Notes: generated by a model not told the origin, from the sequence alone. Positions 13,006 through 30,447 are shown, numbered from the stretch's first letter. The stretch is DNA of 64,000 nucleotides from Leptobrachium leishanense (GCA_009667805.1 CM019063.1:411656626-411720625); one strand, 5' to 3'. Numbers and translations are program-made.

Positions 13006-13854
13006 ATTAATGAATATTTTTAATGATGTGGACTGTGCACACGTACGGCTTTTGTTCATTAAGCTTTCAATATAAATGTTTCTATTACTCGTCTCCTGAG
13101 GGACTTTATTTGCCAAGCGCAACTCGAGGTGAATCACACCAAAACCGCCAACTATGGAAACAAGTATTCAGACCTTAGTAAAGAGACCAGTAAGGGTTTC
13201 AATCCACTCCAAGCTACACGTAGAGTTTGCCAATGAGCCTTCATCTTCTAATGTCAACGTCACATTATACAATAGTATACTGGATTATCTTGGGGAAATG
13301 CAGATTGAATACTGCAATCACTGAGTAGCAAATCATATCACTTGTACTGTGCTTCAGATTGTTGGTAGGTCCTGAAGACAGGTAAGGGAAGCAGTGCTGT
13401 AAACCAGTCACTACATATAACATTTCAACTGTGCAGCTATGCAACAATGACTGTGTTGCTTACAATAAGAAACCAAACATATGCTATTTCATAATACGGG
13501 AGCTCAAAGATGGGTCAGTAGTATCGTATGTTAATGGTGCAGCATTAGGATTTGATAAATAAGGGTCATAAATCAATATAAGTAAAGCAACCTGTCTTGC
13601 TCACACCCCTGGCGCGCACTAAAGACCAGTATGCTGATGGGACTCTGGCCAAACTCCAGCAGCCCTTTTCCTGCTATGCTGTACGTCATGGTCCTGACCA
13701 GGTTTTACTCTCAGCCTTGTGCCTCTTCCAGGCTTCTGAAGTCCAGTCTGTAGGATTCTACTTGCTTGGAGCCTACCTGATCCCACCTGATTATGCCTCC
13801 ACATAAGGAAGCAACGCCCTGAACTCATGGCTTCAGCAATAAACACCTGGCTTT

Positions 13855-14040
13855 GGCAGCAATAAAACTCACAGTAATGTGTGGTGTGTATGAGTGTACC
13901 ACAGAGCTCCACAGCAATAAAACTGACAGTAATGTGCAGTGTGTTGAGCGTATCACAGAGCTCCACAGCAATAAAACTCACAGTAATGGGCGGTGTGTAT
14001 GAGCGTATCACAGTGCTCCACAGCAACAAAACTCACAGAA
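13855..14040. repeat. Three units of the dispersed CAGCAATAAAACTCACAGTA satellite
   Basis: Three consecutive units about 55 bp apart, of the same family as 2010-2575. They start directly after the end of block copy A. Confidence 0.8.
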
Positions 14041-14049
14041 ATTAAAGAG

Positions 14050-15290
14050 AAAATTTAAAACTCAGAAAAAAGGGAGAGAGAGGAAGAGAGCGCTGGAGAA
14101 GGGGGAGACAAAAAGGAGAGGGAGGAGAGACAAAAGCTCTATAGCTATATGAACTATAGCATGGAGAGCAAGAGAGAGATCACTGGAGAAAGGAAAAAAA
14201 CTGCTGACAGTGCTGAAGTCAGTCCTAGAGCTGGCGACAGAGCGGAGAAAGAAGAAAGACAGGAGTAAAAAAGAGGAGGACAAGAGGAGACCACTGGACA
14301 CTGCTGAAGACAGAGAGCTGGAGATGGAGAGAGAGCTGGAGATGGAGAGATAGCTGTAGATGAATAGAGAGCTGGAGATGAAGAGAGAGCTGGAGATGGA
14401 GAGAGCTGGAGATGGAGAGAGAGCTGGAGATGAAGAGAGAGCTGGAGATGAAGAGAGAGCTGGAGATGAAGAGAGAGCTGGAGATGGAGAGAGCTGGAGA
14501 TGGAGAGAGAGCTGGAGATGGAGAGAGCTGGAGATGGAGAGAGCTGGAGATGAAGAGAGAGCTGGAGATGGAGAGAGAGCTGGAGATGAAGAGAGAGCTG
14601 GAGATGGAGAGAGCTGGAGATGGAGAGAGCTGGAGATGGAGAGAGAGCTGGAGATGAAGAGAGAGCTGGAGATGAAACTAGAGAAAAATAGCTTTAGCTG
14701 GAGAGAAAGAGAGCTGGAGATGGAGAGAAAGAGCTGGAAAGGGAGAGCTGGAGACAGAGTTAGAGATGGAGAAAGAGAGCTGGGACAGAGAAAGAGACAG
14801 CTGGGACAGACAGCTGGAGACAGAGGAAGAGAGAGCTGGAGACAGAGAGCTCGAGACAGAGGAAGAGACAGCTGAGACAGACAGCGGGGGACAAAGCTGA
14901 AGACAGCTGGGACAGAGAAAGAGAAATTCCGGGACAGACAGCTGGAGACAGAGGAAGAGACAGCTGGAGATGGAGGAAGAGACAGTTGGGACAGAGCTGG
15001 AGACAGCTCAGACAGAGAAAGCGACAGCCGGGACAGAGAAAGCGACAGCCGGGACAGAGAAAGAGACAGATGGGACAGAGAAAGAGACAGATGGGACAGA
15101 GGAAGAGACAGATGGGACAGAGGAAGAGACAGAAAAGACAGAGAAAGAGACAGATGGGACAGAGGAAGAGACAGATGGGACAGAGGAAGAGACAGATGGG
15201 ACAGAGGAAGAGGCAGAAAAGACAGAGAAAGAGACAGATGGGACAGAGGAAGAGACAGATGGGACAGAGGAAGAGACAGATCTAGGTTAG
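14050..15290. repeat. Purine-rich tandem repeat
   Basis: From about 14290 to 14690 the unit is an 18-bp GAGAGAGCTGGAGATGRA. From about 15030 to 15285 it is a 21-bp GACAGAGGAAGAGACAGATGG. Intermediate variants lie between. More than 1.2 kb is almost all purine on the plus strand. The long plus-strand frames (14360-14875, 14970-15290) are open because the period lacks stops. They have no initiation context or domain. Confidence 0.92.
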
Positions 15291-15778
15291 CAGGTTTTTT
15301 TAATGCTTGTCTTGCCGTTGCTCTGGATGCAGCACGTGGAGTGGAGGAGTTCAGACAGACTTTGCCGCGGCCTCTGCTAATGACGTTCCGTCAGCTTGAT
15401 GTCAAATCGCTGACCCGGAACTGATGGCAGAGGGACACAGCTGGGACCTCTAGTGACTGGGGGATGGAGAAATGTGAACTCAGAGGAAGTCCAGCGCGGA
15501 GTTCACTGTGCCTTTTGTTTTGTGTGAGCAGCGCGCTGGGCTGCCTGCAAATATAACACAGCTCCGGCATCGGGTAACGTTTTTTTTTTCTGCAGGGGCA
15601 CAAGCAGTAGCCAGAGCGGCCCTCTGTGCTGTAAGAGTAACGCTTGCGTGTGCCTGCCCCTGTGGCAGCTCAAAGCTACACTGCCACTACACTGCTGCTG
15701 ATCATCCCTCGCTGCGCCCCCTTGCAGCTGTGCCCGAGGCACGTGCCTCACTCGCCTTGCCCTCCCTACGGCCCTGCC
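15291..15778. other. No recognisable gene
   Basis: Moderately GC-rich sequence between the purine repeat and the LINE, with only short overlapping frames. Confidence 0.4.
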
Positions 15779-17362
<1,584 letters not shown>

Positions 17363-17614
17363 AGGGACAGAGGCAGAATGTTATGCAATGGCCAAGTAAA
17401 TCACCTGACCTGAATCCCATTAAGCATGTTTTTCACTTGCTGAAGACCTAACTGAAGGGAAAATGCCCCAAGAACAAGCAGGAATTGAAGACCATTGCAT
17501 CATTTCCAGGCCTGGCAGAGCATCACCAGGGATGAAACCCAGCGTCTCGTGATGTCTATGCATTCCAGACTTCAGGCTGTGATTGACTGCAAAGGATTTG
17601 CAACCAAGTATTAA

Positions 17615-18751
17615 CCCCTTAACGCCGCAGGATGTACATTTACGCCCTGCATTAGGCGGGCTTCGGCGCCGCAGGACGTAAATGTACGTCCTCGGCGTTT
17701 TCAGCCCCCCCGGGAGATACTCACCTCCTCCGGCGGCTCCCTCGCTGCTCTGACTCCCACGGAGTCAAATCTGCAGGGTTTCCTCCTCCGGCGCACTGAC
17801 GTCATTGCGCCGGGGGTGCAATGACGTCAGTTTCAGGCATCCCCCCCCCCGCCGGAGCATCTCCGGGGGCTACAAGGCTGTGGCCAGCATCGCTGGAAGG
17901 GTCACAGCCTGACCTTTCCAGCGATGTATTGGGGTTAACCCAAATATGTGCCCGATCGTGGCCTATTTCCAGTGGGGCCGCCATCTTGGATGGCAGCCCC
18001 CACCTCTGGGTCCCCCCCCCACGTCAACTGACTCATCGCGCCATGCGCGATGATGTCAGTTAACTGGGGAAGCCCCTAGCTGCAAAGGGATTTCCTATGG
18101 AAATCCCTTACAGGAGATAGGGGGGTTTTTGAACCCCTTTATCTCCTGATCGGTGGCAGCTAGGGGGTCATGCCTGATATCGATGGAAAGGTCTGAGCAT
18201 GGCCTTTCCAACGATATCAAACATGACAATGACAAAAGTTAAATAAAAGTGTATAAAAATAAAAATAAAAAAACAATTAATTAAAAAAATAAAAACGTGC
18301 TTTTTTTTTTTGATGCAGCATTATTGTCTACATTTCAATTATAATGTGAACAATGATGCTTCACCAATGATTTTTTTTTGGGGAGGTGTAGCTAAAATCA
18401 CGTAATTTCCCCCCCACCCAAAAAAAAATAAAAAAAAGGGTTCCCAACTCTACCCCATAGAATATAACCGCAAAGGATCGGATAATAAAATGTGAATGAT
18501 TGAAATTTTATTGAAAATTCAAATTTTTTTACATATTTTGTTATAGCATTCTGGCAGGACATGACTTTTATATATAATTATGATATATTATTAATCTTCC
18601 GAGTCTGCCGGAAAGAACGATATATAATTTGTCTGGGTGGTATAATAATATGTGACTTAAAACCGCGTTTAAACATGATGAGCAAAAACTTCAGCAAACT
18701 TCACTTCCGAAAGAGCGCCAAAGTTGTAAAATTACTCCCGTCCTTAAGGGG
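17615..18751. mobile_element. piggyBac-like non-autonomous element, TTAA target
   Basis: The element is bounded by TTAA at 17611-17614 and 18752-18755. Its ends are CCCCTTAACG and CCTTAAGGGG. The host sequence is the Tc1 relic, which reads on smoothly when the insert is skipped. The TTAA duplication and CCC ends are piggyBac hallmarks. The 1137-bp interior has a GC-rich left third with ACGT-rich hairpins and an AT-rich right part, and no transposase. Confidence 0.87.
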
Positions 18752-18974
18752 TTAAGAAGGGAAAGTTTGATTTCTGATTATTATTCTGTCCCATTACCTT
18801 TGGTCCCTTAACAAGTGGGAGGCACATCTACAAACTGATGTAAATCCTACACCGTTCACCTGAGTTGGATGTACATACCCTCAAATTAAAGCTGACAGTC
18901 TGCAGTTAAAGCACATTGTGTTTGTTTCATTCCAACTCCATTGTGGTGGTGTCGGGTTAACCGCAGCCGGATGG

Positions 18975-19012
18975 TAATTAGCGTTAGTATATTGTAATAC
19001 TAACGCTAATTA
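18975..19012. repeat. Perfect 16-bp-arm hairpin
   Basis: TAATTAGCGTTAGTAT at 18975-18990 and its exact reverse complement at 18997-19012 are separated by 6 bases. It is probably the tip of a MITE whose ends I could not fix. Confidence 0.75.
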
Positions 19013-19574
19013 ACTCTTTGTGCTCCCCATGTTAAGTATAGGGAGCGCAAAGTACAGTAACCTCGTGCTGAAAAGTGCAAGATCCGAATCGCTAATGGTG
19101 TTTTTTAACCCATTAGCGTTTGGATTATAATATGGTGCACCCACGCTCGGGCCACCAATGCGAATGTTAAGGCTCACACAGGTGAGCGCAAAGAATGTAA
19201 TATAGACCATAAGCCAAAAATGTGTATAGACCATAAGTCAAAAAAATGTGTCACGCAGTCTGCATCATTATGAACCTCTTAAAGTGACAGTGGGCACAGT
19301 CCATAATATTGCAAATATCCACGCCTGGATTAAGAAAAGATGACCTCAAATAGATAAATTACATCAAAGGCACCAATAATAAAAGCCACCATCAGGGCAT
19401 TACGCACGCGTCACACACAAGTGTAGCGGCAACGGACGGCCCAGCCAGACCCTAGGGCAAGCCGGACCCCAAGGCCCAGCCAGACCACATGCCCCAACCT
19501 TGGCCCAGCCAGACCCCAGTGCCCAGCCAGACCCCCTGTGCCCAGACAAGCCCAAAGGCCATCATACAGACAGC

Positions 19575-19665
19575 ACATTACTATGAGTTTATTGCTGTGA
19601 AGCTCTGTGATTCACTCATACACACCACACATTACTGTGAGTTTTATTGCTGTGGAACTGTGTTA
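19575..19665. repeat. Two units of the dispersed satellite, reverse orientation
   Basis: Two GAGTTT(T)ATTGCTGT-containing units, the reverse complement of the family at 2010-2575, lie after a CCCAGCCAGACC-rich stretch (19438-19560). Confidence 0.75.
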
Positions 19666-19762
19666 TGTTATGGGGGGCCCCCATTGTGAGGTTCAGTAAG
19701 GGGCCCCATCATTTCTGATGGCTGCCCTGGTAATAACAGAACTGAGTCTGTTTGGTAATAGA

Positions 19763-20473
19763 CAGGGGGGGATCGCTTTGTACAAGCGGCCGCCTGCATG
19801 AAGCTCGGCCGCTCGCCTGGGATCCACCAGCTGTGATCTTGCAAGATCGCGGAGTTCACAAGATCTCGTGAACTCCGGAATCTTGCTAGAGCGCGGCTTG
19901 TGTGTGGTTCCCAGACAAGCGGTAGAGCTTCATGCCGGCAGCCGCTCATACAAAGAAAAGCACACAGAGGGGCCGGCTGGCAGGAGACCGATTGGGACCA
20001 CGTGAGCTGGGGGCAATATATATCCATGTGCGTGAGCTGGGAGCAATATATATCCATGTGAGCTGGGGGCAATATATATACATGTGAGCGAGCTGGGGCA
20101 ATATATATTCATATGAGTTAGCTGGGGGCAAAATATATCCATGTGAATGAGCTGGGGGCAATATATATCCATGTGAGCTGGGGCAATATATATAAAATGT
20201 GCGTTGAGGGCAATATATATAAAATGTGAGCTGGGGCAATATATTACATGTGAGCTGGGAGGGGGGTACCCTGGGCCCCTGGTATGGAAAGGGTTCGCAG
20301 GGCTCATGAGCCACATGAGGACAGACCCTGTGTCATGTTCTGGGGACAGTGAGTGTAACGAGCACAGCTTGCGATTAGACGTGTCTCTGCCTGTCACTGC
20401 AAACCCAACACCAGCTCTTAGTCAAAACTGGTAGAGTGCCCCCCCCCGAAACCTGTGTCTGGATCCGCCCCTG
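19763..20473. mobile_element. Non-autonomous hAT, 8-bp target duplication GTAATAGA
   Basis: It begins CAGGGGGGGATCG and ends GGATCCGCCCCTG. The identical 8-bp GTAATAGA lies on both sides (19755-19762, 20474-20481). Within the 711 bp lies a minisatellite (about 19994-20250), with units of about 25-32 bp carrying GAGCTGGGGGCAATATATAT. Confidence 0.88.
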
Positions 20474-20559
20474 GTAATAGATAGAAACTGTGAAAATCCG
20501 AATACAGTAGATATTTATATTCCATCTCCGAGGGAGAGTAGACTCAACAGTTGCACAGT

Positions 20560-21250
20560 TAAATGTATGTAACTAAATAAATGACGTATAATTGAAATCC
20601 TCATTTAGACCCTGAGGATATAGCGTTTTAAGGGTGTATATCCAAAAGGATTCCCTACGGCATAACAGCTTATCGTAGTCACCCTTCCTGGGTCCAGGAG
20701 TTATCTTTTTCTATTGCCTGAAATGTAAAACACGAAGGGTCCGAGTTATGTTTTAATCGTACGTGCTTGGAAACCGAAGTTTCCAGAGAGTTGTAGACAG
20801 AGTTTATATGCTGGAGAATCCTTCACCAAAGCTTTTGGATAGTCTTATCAAAATACTGATGACCGCACTGATATGTAATCAGATAAACTACAATTTTACT
20901 TGAGCAGTTTATGTATTGTCTAATATCATGACTTCTTTGAGTCACATTGCTGAGTGAAAAAGATGTTGGATTTAACATATTTACAGGACTTACAATGTGT
21001 ACACTTAGAAGTGCCTTTGGAGCCAAGTTGGAGCCAAGTGTGCGTATTATTCTCTGTTTGTAAAAATCTGTGTGATAAGTAATCACGTAGATTTTTCGCA
21101 CGTCTAGCTGTAAAAGACGGTTTCGCATTATGTGTGCATCATCATCTATTTTAGATTTTGGCACTGAGTTTTAATAAAGGTTTTTTGTTTATTTTTGTCA
21201 CTATTTGAATAGTTGCTCAGTGGAACAGCTGAAACATAGTCATAAGATGT
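20560..21250 (-). pseudogene. Penelope-like element, GIY-YIG endonuclease relic
   Basis: On the minus strand the frame 20823-21164 ends with KIVVYLITYQCGHQYFDKTI, a decayed form of the VVYLIxCxCGxxYVGxT start of the GIY-YIG nuclease found in Penelope-like retroelements. After a frame change, the next 200 bases give GCDYDKLLCRRESFWIY and a Leu-rich tail, the usual C-terminus of these proteins. The reverse transcriptase part is absent and several frameshifts are present. The hAT at 19763-20473 sits close to its 3' side. Confidence 0.75.
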
Positions 21251-21347
21251 TCTTTTGGAGGTAATATCTATATTGTCTCCAAGTAACCTCAGAGACAATA
21301 TTTAAATATTGTTACTATGTATTATTTTATCTGCTTTATTTCTAGCA

Positions 21348-21478
21348 GGGACGGGCCGTCAGGGGCGGCAGGTGAGGCAGAGCCATTAAGGGCTGCAGCC
21401 AAACTCACCTGCTCTGTCCGTCTTTTCCGTGCACCACGCGTTTTTTCTTTCCCAGCAGCCTGAGCCTACTCAATTTGC
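21348..21478. mobile_element. hAT-like end adjoining block copy B
   Basis: CAGGGACGGGCCGTCAGGGG followed by CGGCAGGTGAGGCAGAGCC looks like a hAT terminus. The reverse complement of the same end is found at about 39205-39264 in TDO2 intron 6. No partner end was found here. Confidence 0.5.
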
Positions 21479-24095
21479 ATAGCAGGAAGCTACATAAATC
21501 TCATAGGCTGCCAAGAAGTGTGCAGTGCAGCGCGTCTGTTAAATGAACAGATGTCCGAGCACTGTCCATTTCCTGAACAGTGCCTCAGACACTGGAAGAG
21601 CAATGGAATAACTTGGACCAATAGGAAAGCGCCATTGGTCCAAGCCACTCAAAAAACGCCTGCATGGGAGGCAGGCCTCCCATGCATTGATTGACGCAGG
21701 ATAGTCATGTGACTGTCCTGTCTCGCACAATCAGTGGGCGCGGGGGCTGTGCTCAGGGTGTGGGCTCAGTGTGACACCAGGCTGCCTGGAGGACGACGCA
21801 GAGATCCTGGGGAACACTGAGACAAGCCAGTTCCTGGGGAGCGCTGAACAGCCAGATCCTCGTGAGCACTGAGAGCAGCCAGATCCTGGGGAGCACTGAA
21901 CCTACGTAACCTGTGTATATCATAATCTGGCTCTGTTACTAGCCAGTTCCTCACCAGCCACTGACCTCACCGCACGTCTCTGATTTCTAGGGTTATTTGG
22001 GGAGAATATAGAGCTTCCCTCCTACAGAACTTAAAGAATAAAAGAGGAAGGAACCCAGCACTCCAGTCTGTTAAAAGACCAGGGCCAGTATTACAAAGCT
22101 GGTGCTAACTTAAACAGAGCTGTTGTAAACTTACCAGAGCCATTATAGTCTATGGAGTTGTTAAGTTTACAATAGCTCTGGTTAAGCTAGCACCAGCTTT
22201 GTAATACTGCCCAGTGTGTTGGTGTTAATGATGTTACAGCTGAAACATTGCTGCTAGTCCAATAAACTGGTCTTTTTACAGATCGGAGTGCTAGGATCCT
22301 TCCTCTTTTTTTGAATTTCATGTTAAGTTAGGTTTGGCAGCTTTATAGTTCCTAGATCACCCATCTGACCATGACCTGTGAGTCATATAATTGTCAGAGA
22401 GTGTAATGATACACTGGTGTACGCAATTTATCGATGGCATATGACTCAATTAAAAAAACAATATTAAATAATATATAAATATGCGTTTAAAAGAAAAAAC
22501 TGTGCATTTATACAAATGATGACATCAGAGGTAAATTGGGCAATGACAACAGAAGTCTATTCACACAAGCCAAACTGTAACCAGACTTCAATATTAGAGG
22601 GAATCCCTTAGGCGCAACTATGTGGTATTCTACTTATTCGTATATGCAAGGAATGAATTAAAGAACATTGATTATAACGTGAAAGTGATCGTGTTATCTA
22701 AACTTTTACCACGTGCAAAGATAGTGATTTGTTTATCCATGTTCTTATCCATAATTGTTCAACATGGATGGAAATATTATTATGTATTTGTGCTCATTCG
22801 GGTGTCCTAAAGACCACTTGAATTAATTTATCCATTGAGGATCAGAGTAGGTATATCAATTTGATAAGGATAGCCTTATTTGTGCAATATCGGAGTATCA
22901 TCTCTATTGGCAATCGGGGCAGTGACTTATTGATAACCATTAATCGATTGGAAGAAAGGAAGTTGAGCTGTAAGATAGTGTAAAGAGAATCTTCTATAAA
23001 TTATGTGAAACAGGAGATCACGTGTTAACTGTACCAATGGAGGAAGAAGGGGTTGAAACTTATTTTTTTGTCGTAACCAGGCTTCATGCTACTCTGCTTG
23101 TCTGAACAGGTTGCTGTCATAGGTGTCCACAGTGTGGGTTCCTGCTAGGTCAGTTGGTCCAGCTAGAGCAACCTCTGGATGCCCCTGCTACATTTCTTGG
23201 ATGTTCCTTGTGCGGTTCGTGATAAATGGCGAAAAAATTGACTGTTTACTCTTGTTTACAATTTGTAATTAATGAATATTTTTAATGATGTGGACTGTGC
23301 ACACGTACGACTTTTGTTCATTAAGCTTTCAATATAAATGTTTCTATTACTCGTCTCCTGAGGGACTTTATTTGCCAAGCGCAACTCGAGGTGAATCACA
23401 CCAAAACCGCCAACTATGGAAACAAGTATTCAGACCTTAGTAAAGAGACCAGTAAGGGTCTCAATCCACTCCAAGCTACACGTAGAGTTTGCCAATGAGC
23501 CTTCATCTTCTAATGTCAACGTCACATTATACAATAGTATACTGGATTATCTTGGGGATTGAATACTGCAATCACTGAGTAGCAAATCATATCACTTGTA
23601 CTGTGCTTCAGATTGTTGGTAGGTCCTGAAGACAGGTAAGGGAAGCAGTGCTGTAAACCAGTCACTACATATAACATTTCAACTGTGCAGCTATGCATCA
23701 ATGACTGTGTTGCTTACAATAAGAAACCAAACATATGCTATTTCATAATACGGGAGCTCAAAGATGGGTCAGTAGTATCGTATGTTAATGGTGCAGCATT
23801 AGGATTTGATAAATAAGGGTCATGAATCAATATAAGTAAAGCAACCTGTCTTGCTCACACCCCTGGCGCGCACTAAAGATCAGTATGCTGATGGGACTCT
23901 GGCCAAACTCCAGCAGCCCTTTTCCTGCTATGCTGTACGTCATGGTCCTGACCAGGTTTTACTCTCAGCCTTGTGCCTCTTCCAGGCTTCTGAAGTCCAG
24001 TCTGTAGGATTCTACTTGCTTGGAGCCTACCTGATCCCACCTGATTATGCCTCCACATAAGGAAGCAACGCCCTGAACTCATGGCTTCAGCAATG
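21479..24095. repeat. Duplicated block, copy B (empty sites)
   Basis: This is the uninterrupted version of 6965-13837. It preserves the pre-insertion sequence for the solo LTR (ATATT, 22591-22595), the Tc1 element (TA near 22853) and the LINE-like insert (near 23269). Homology ends after CATGGCTTCAGCAAT at 24095. Confidence 0.82.
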
Positions 24096-25790
24096 AAGTC
24101 CCTGAGTGTGTGTGGGACCGGTTTACCAGATTGCTGGATACTGGTTACAGGAAATCTTGAGAACCCTCAGTGTGTATTCAGTGTTCGCGTCTCGTCTTGT
24201 CATTAACGATATCCACATCTAGAAACCCACCGTAACCTTGCCCTACTGTGTCTGGATATACCACCATTTCCCCCTGTTCTCCTCTTTTGTTCCTGTCGTG
24301 TATCCCTGGTCTGCTGTCTGGACTTTCCTGCTTTGTCGTATTGGATTTACCGTGTACCGAGCTTAAGGACTGGGACACATAGAGAACCTGCTAGCATCCC
24401 CCAGAAATAAGATGAGGCTGTAGATCTAAGGTCTTTCAGGGTTAGAATGAAACTCTTTTAATCAGGGACACACATACATTTATACGGTCACACATGGGTC
24501 ATTTACATACACAATCCCCCCCTTAGAAACTGTTGGGGGACCTAATCAGACTGAAACAGATAAGTGAACAAACATTTACTTATTGGAATGTGAAAACTAA
24601 CTGGATTAGGTATAGACAGTGAAATCAAACATTATATAACATTTCAAACGAGCCAGGACAATGGCAATCAAGATGATAACAGATTACAGACAGCAGATTT
24701 TCAAACTATTCAAATATAAACAGATAACACATTCCTGAAACAAGGGTAGGCTGGCAGGTTAATTCTCAGAAACCGATAACAGGATACACATGAACCAGAC
24801 AATAGACAGACAGACAATAGCATTCTTGCATAATCACAGATTATACCAACATTCTGCACACAAGAGGGCAAGAAAATAATATAGAACCTCAGGCCTGCAC
24901 CTCCCAAACACATCTTCATGTCCATGCAACCAAGTCCAAAGTGACTAGCGTCACATACCCTTTACTTCTTTCACACTGTTAAATTCTTCTTTCCTCTTCC
25001 CTATCTGCTTTTTGTTCACATCCTTTCTGCCTTCCCTCCTTTCTCCCCTCTTTCCTCCCACATTTCGATATGCATTAACCCTAACCACTTTTTATTTTCC
25101 TGTCTCTTTTCATACCCATTCCCTTTCTGATTGTTCCCATGTAATGGTATTATTCTTCATTTGGTTACCTTGGATTTTTTTTCTCAACGTGTAAGAAAAT
25201 ATGTAGGTCAGGAGTGATAAAAATGGGATAAAGGGAATGATAGACTTCAACTAATACAAATGCGTATTTCATTTGATGCCAATTTCACCTCAATAATTGC
25301 TAGATTTTTCATGGTTTTCTCCTGTGTTAGTCATAAAGCTATAAATTAATATAGCCGTGTCAAGTTACTGTCATTAGCTATGGTATGACCATTGACCCAA
25401 CATTCGTATGCCATTTGTTTTGGCTTATCATTATTTCTTGTTCGTTTTAATTCTTACCAACTGTTGACCTTTTACATGATTTTCATCACATACTACATGG
25501 ATTGTTGGCCTCTAGAAAAGATGCTTATTATTTGTTGTTTTTTGCCACCCTTGGGACAAGATGATTCCACAATCTCAAAGCATTTAAGCCCCTATTAGTC
25601 TATTTTAATGATTGCAAATCATTTTCTTATGTACTCTTTAACTCTTCTGTTGTTTCAGGAAACCCTGACCCGTTATAAATTGAACTGAAATCTCCACAGT
25701 GCCATCTTCACTCATGCAGTAAGATGCTAACCATGTCTACCCTCACATGTTTAACTCGTTCCCTTCAGCTACTGAACAAGAGGTTCCTTA
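24096..25790. other. No recognisable gene or element
   Basis: Mostly AT-rich sequence with short frames. I see no terminal repeats, exon-like islands or transposon motifs. Some of it may be old repeat. Confidence 0.45.
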
Positions 25791-25949
25791 AACTTACGAT
25801 CCTCTCATCCCACTATCTGCCCCCTCGACCTCGTTCCCTCACATCTTGCCAAAACACTTTCTGTTTCTCTTGTACCATCCTTGACCATGCCTTTAATCTG
25901 TCTTTAACCTCTGGGGTCTTTCTTTCGCCCCTCAATCATGCCACGTTGG

Positions 25950-26581
25950 TGTCAGGAATCTGGATTGGTAGATGAGGAGATGAGCCCAGGATGCAGTGAT
26001 AAAGACACACAGACAGGTTCCACGGTACAAGGGGGGTTTATTGGTGCTGGATACACTTGGCAATGCAGACACAGAATACACTTGGCAATGCAGACACAGG
26101 ATACACTTGGCAATGCAGACACAGGATACACTTGGCAATGCAGACACAGGATACATTTGGCAATGCAGACACAGGGTATTACTTGGCACTGGAGACACAG
26201 GATACACTTGGCACTGGAGTCACACTATACACTTGGCACTGGAGACACAGGATACACTTGGCACTGGAGTCACAGGATACACTTGGCACTGGAGTTACAG
26301 GATACACTTGGCACTGGAGACCAATGTCTTGGTAAGTCTGTTAGCTGGATACACGGGATCTCGAGAGGGACACAGCTTGGCAGTGGAAGGCAATGTTAAT
26401 GCAGCAGCATTGCATCATGGGAGATTGCCCCTTAAATAGGGAAGCACAGGGAGGCAACCGAGACACCTGTGGCTGCTGCAGTGGCTGACTGAGATACTGC
26501 AGGCAAATAGGCAAAGGGCTGTCAGGCTGGAATAATCACCTTAGGAGGCTTCTTGCCACGGCGGCGACGTGTAACCTGACA
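25950..26581 (-). mobile_element. Solo LTR, 5-bp target duplication GTTGG
   Basis: The insert starts TGTCAGG and ends CCTGACA. GTTGG flanks it at 25945-25949 and 26582-26586, and LINE copy 1 (near 15921) shows the unbroken target. A minus-strand AATAAA lies near 26037 and a TATTTAAGG-like box near 26435, which suggests minus orientation. It carries the minisatellite at 26045-26315. Confidence 0.88.
26045..26315. repeat. 24-bp minisatellite in the solo LTR
   Basis: Units read ATACACTTGGCAATGCAGAC plus ACAG in the first half, with CACTGGAG replacing the centre in the second half. They give open frames in all three plus-strand phases, which are not genes. Confidence 0.9.
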
Positions 26582-26866
26582 GTTGGTCCCAATCCTAAAA
26601 AACCCGTCTCTGGATCCAACTGCTCCCTCCAACTACCGCCCCGTTTCCCTACTCCCTTTTGCCTCCAAACTCCTCGAAAAGCTTGAGTATGCCTGTCTGA
26701 TTGACTACCTCAACACCCACTCTCTCCTTGACCCTCTGCAATCTGGCTTTCACTCACTGCACTCAACTGCTAAATCCAATGGGTGCTACTCACTGCTGAT
26801 CCTTCTTGACCTCTCTGCCGCCTTTGATACCTTGGACCACTCAATCCTCCTTCAAACTCTTAGTGA

Positions 26867-29740
<2,874 letters not shown>

Positions 29741-30447
29741 CGTCCGTTTGCAGCGTCCGTCAGCCCACGCACTTCTGTGCGGACGTACTTCGTGTGTGGG
29801 GCTCCATTTAACACAATTGTATGCTATCATGGACGTACTTATGTGCGGGCAACACGGCCGTTAACATTGCGTTCGTCTGACCCCAGCCTAAATGGAACGC
29901 CCTTTAGCCCAACACCCCAAACTCACTGCCTTGGTGCCACTTTTGACTCTGACTTAACATTCTCTTCCCACATCCAGACAGTAACCAAATCCTGTTAATT
30001 TCAGTTCAAAAACATTGCCCGTGTCTACCCCGTTCTGACACAAGATACCGCAAAAGTGCTGGTTCATGCTCTTGTCATTTCACGACTTGATTACTGCAAC
30101 TCGTTCCTTATTGGCCTTCAACTCCCGTATTGCCCCTTTGCAATCTGTAATGAATGCAAGCGCCAGGCTTATTTTTATCACCTCGCGTACCTCCCCACTC
30201 TGCCAGACCCTCCATTGGCTTCCTGTACGTTCCAGGATAAAGTTTAAAATACTGATGTTCACGTTCAAAACGCTCAATAACTCAACTCCTCCCTACATGT
30301 CTTTGTTACTCCGCAAGCATGTCCATCTAGACAACTCCGGTCAGCGGGTGATCACCACCTGTCATCGGTCTACACACGCACTGCCAACTCTCGCCTCCAA
30401 GATTTCTCAAAGGCAGCACCGATCCTGTGGAAAGACTTGCCTCGCCC

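Noticed and set aside
14360..15290. Long Glu/Arg-rich plus-strand frames
   Set aside because: Translation of a purine-rich tandem repeat. The frames overlap in different phases with the same openness.
21190..21250. Possible third hammerhead around GAACAGCTGAAACATAGTC
   Set aside because: GAAAC and a GTC are present, but the CUGANGA box is poor and it lies on the strand opposite to the Penelope-like ORF.
24178..25598. Scattered short frames between the block and LINE copy 2
   Set aside because: No family resemblance, no splice support and AT-rich composition.
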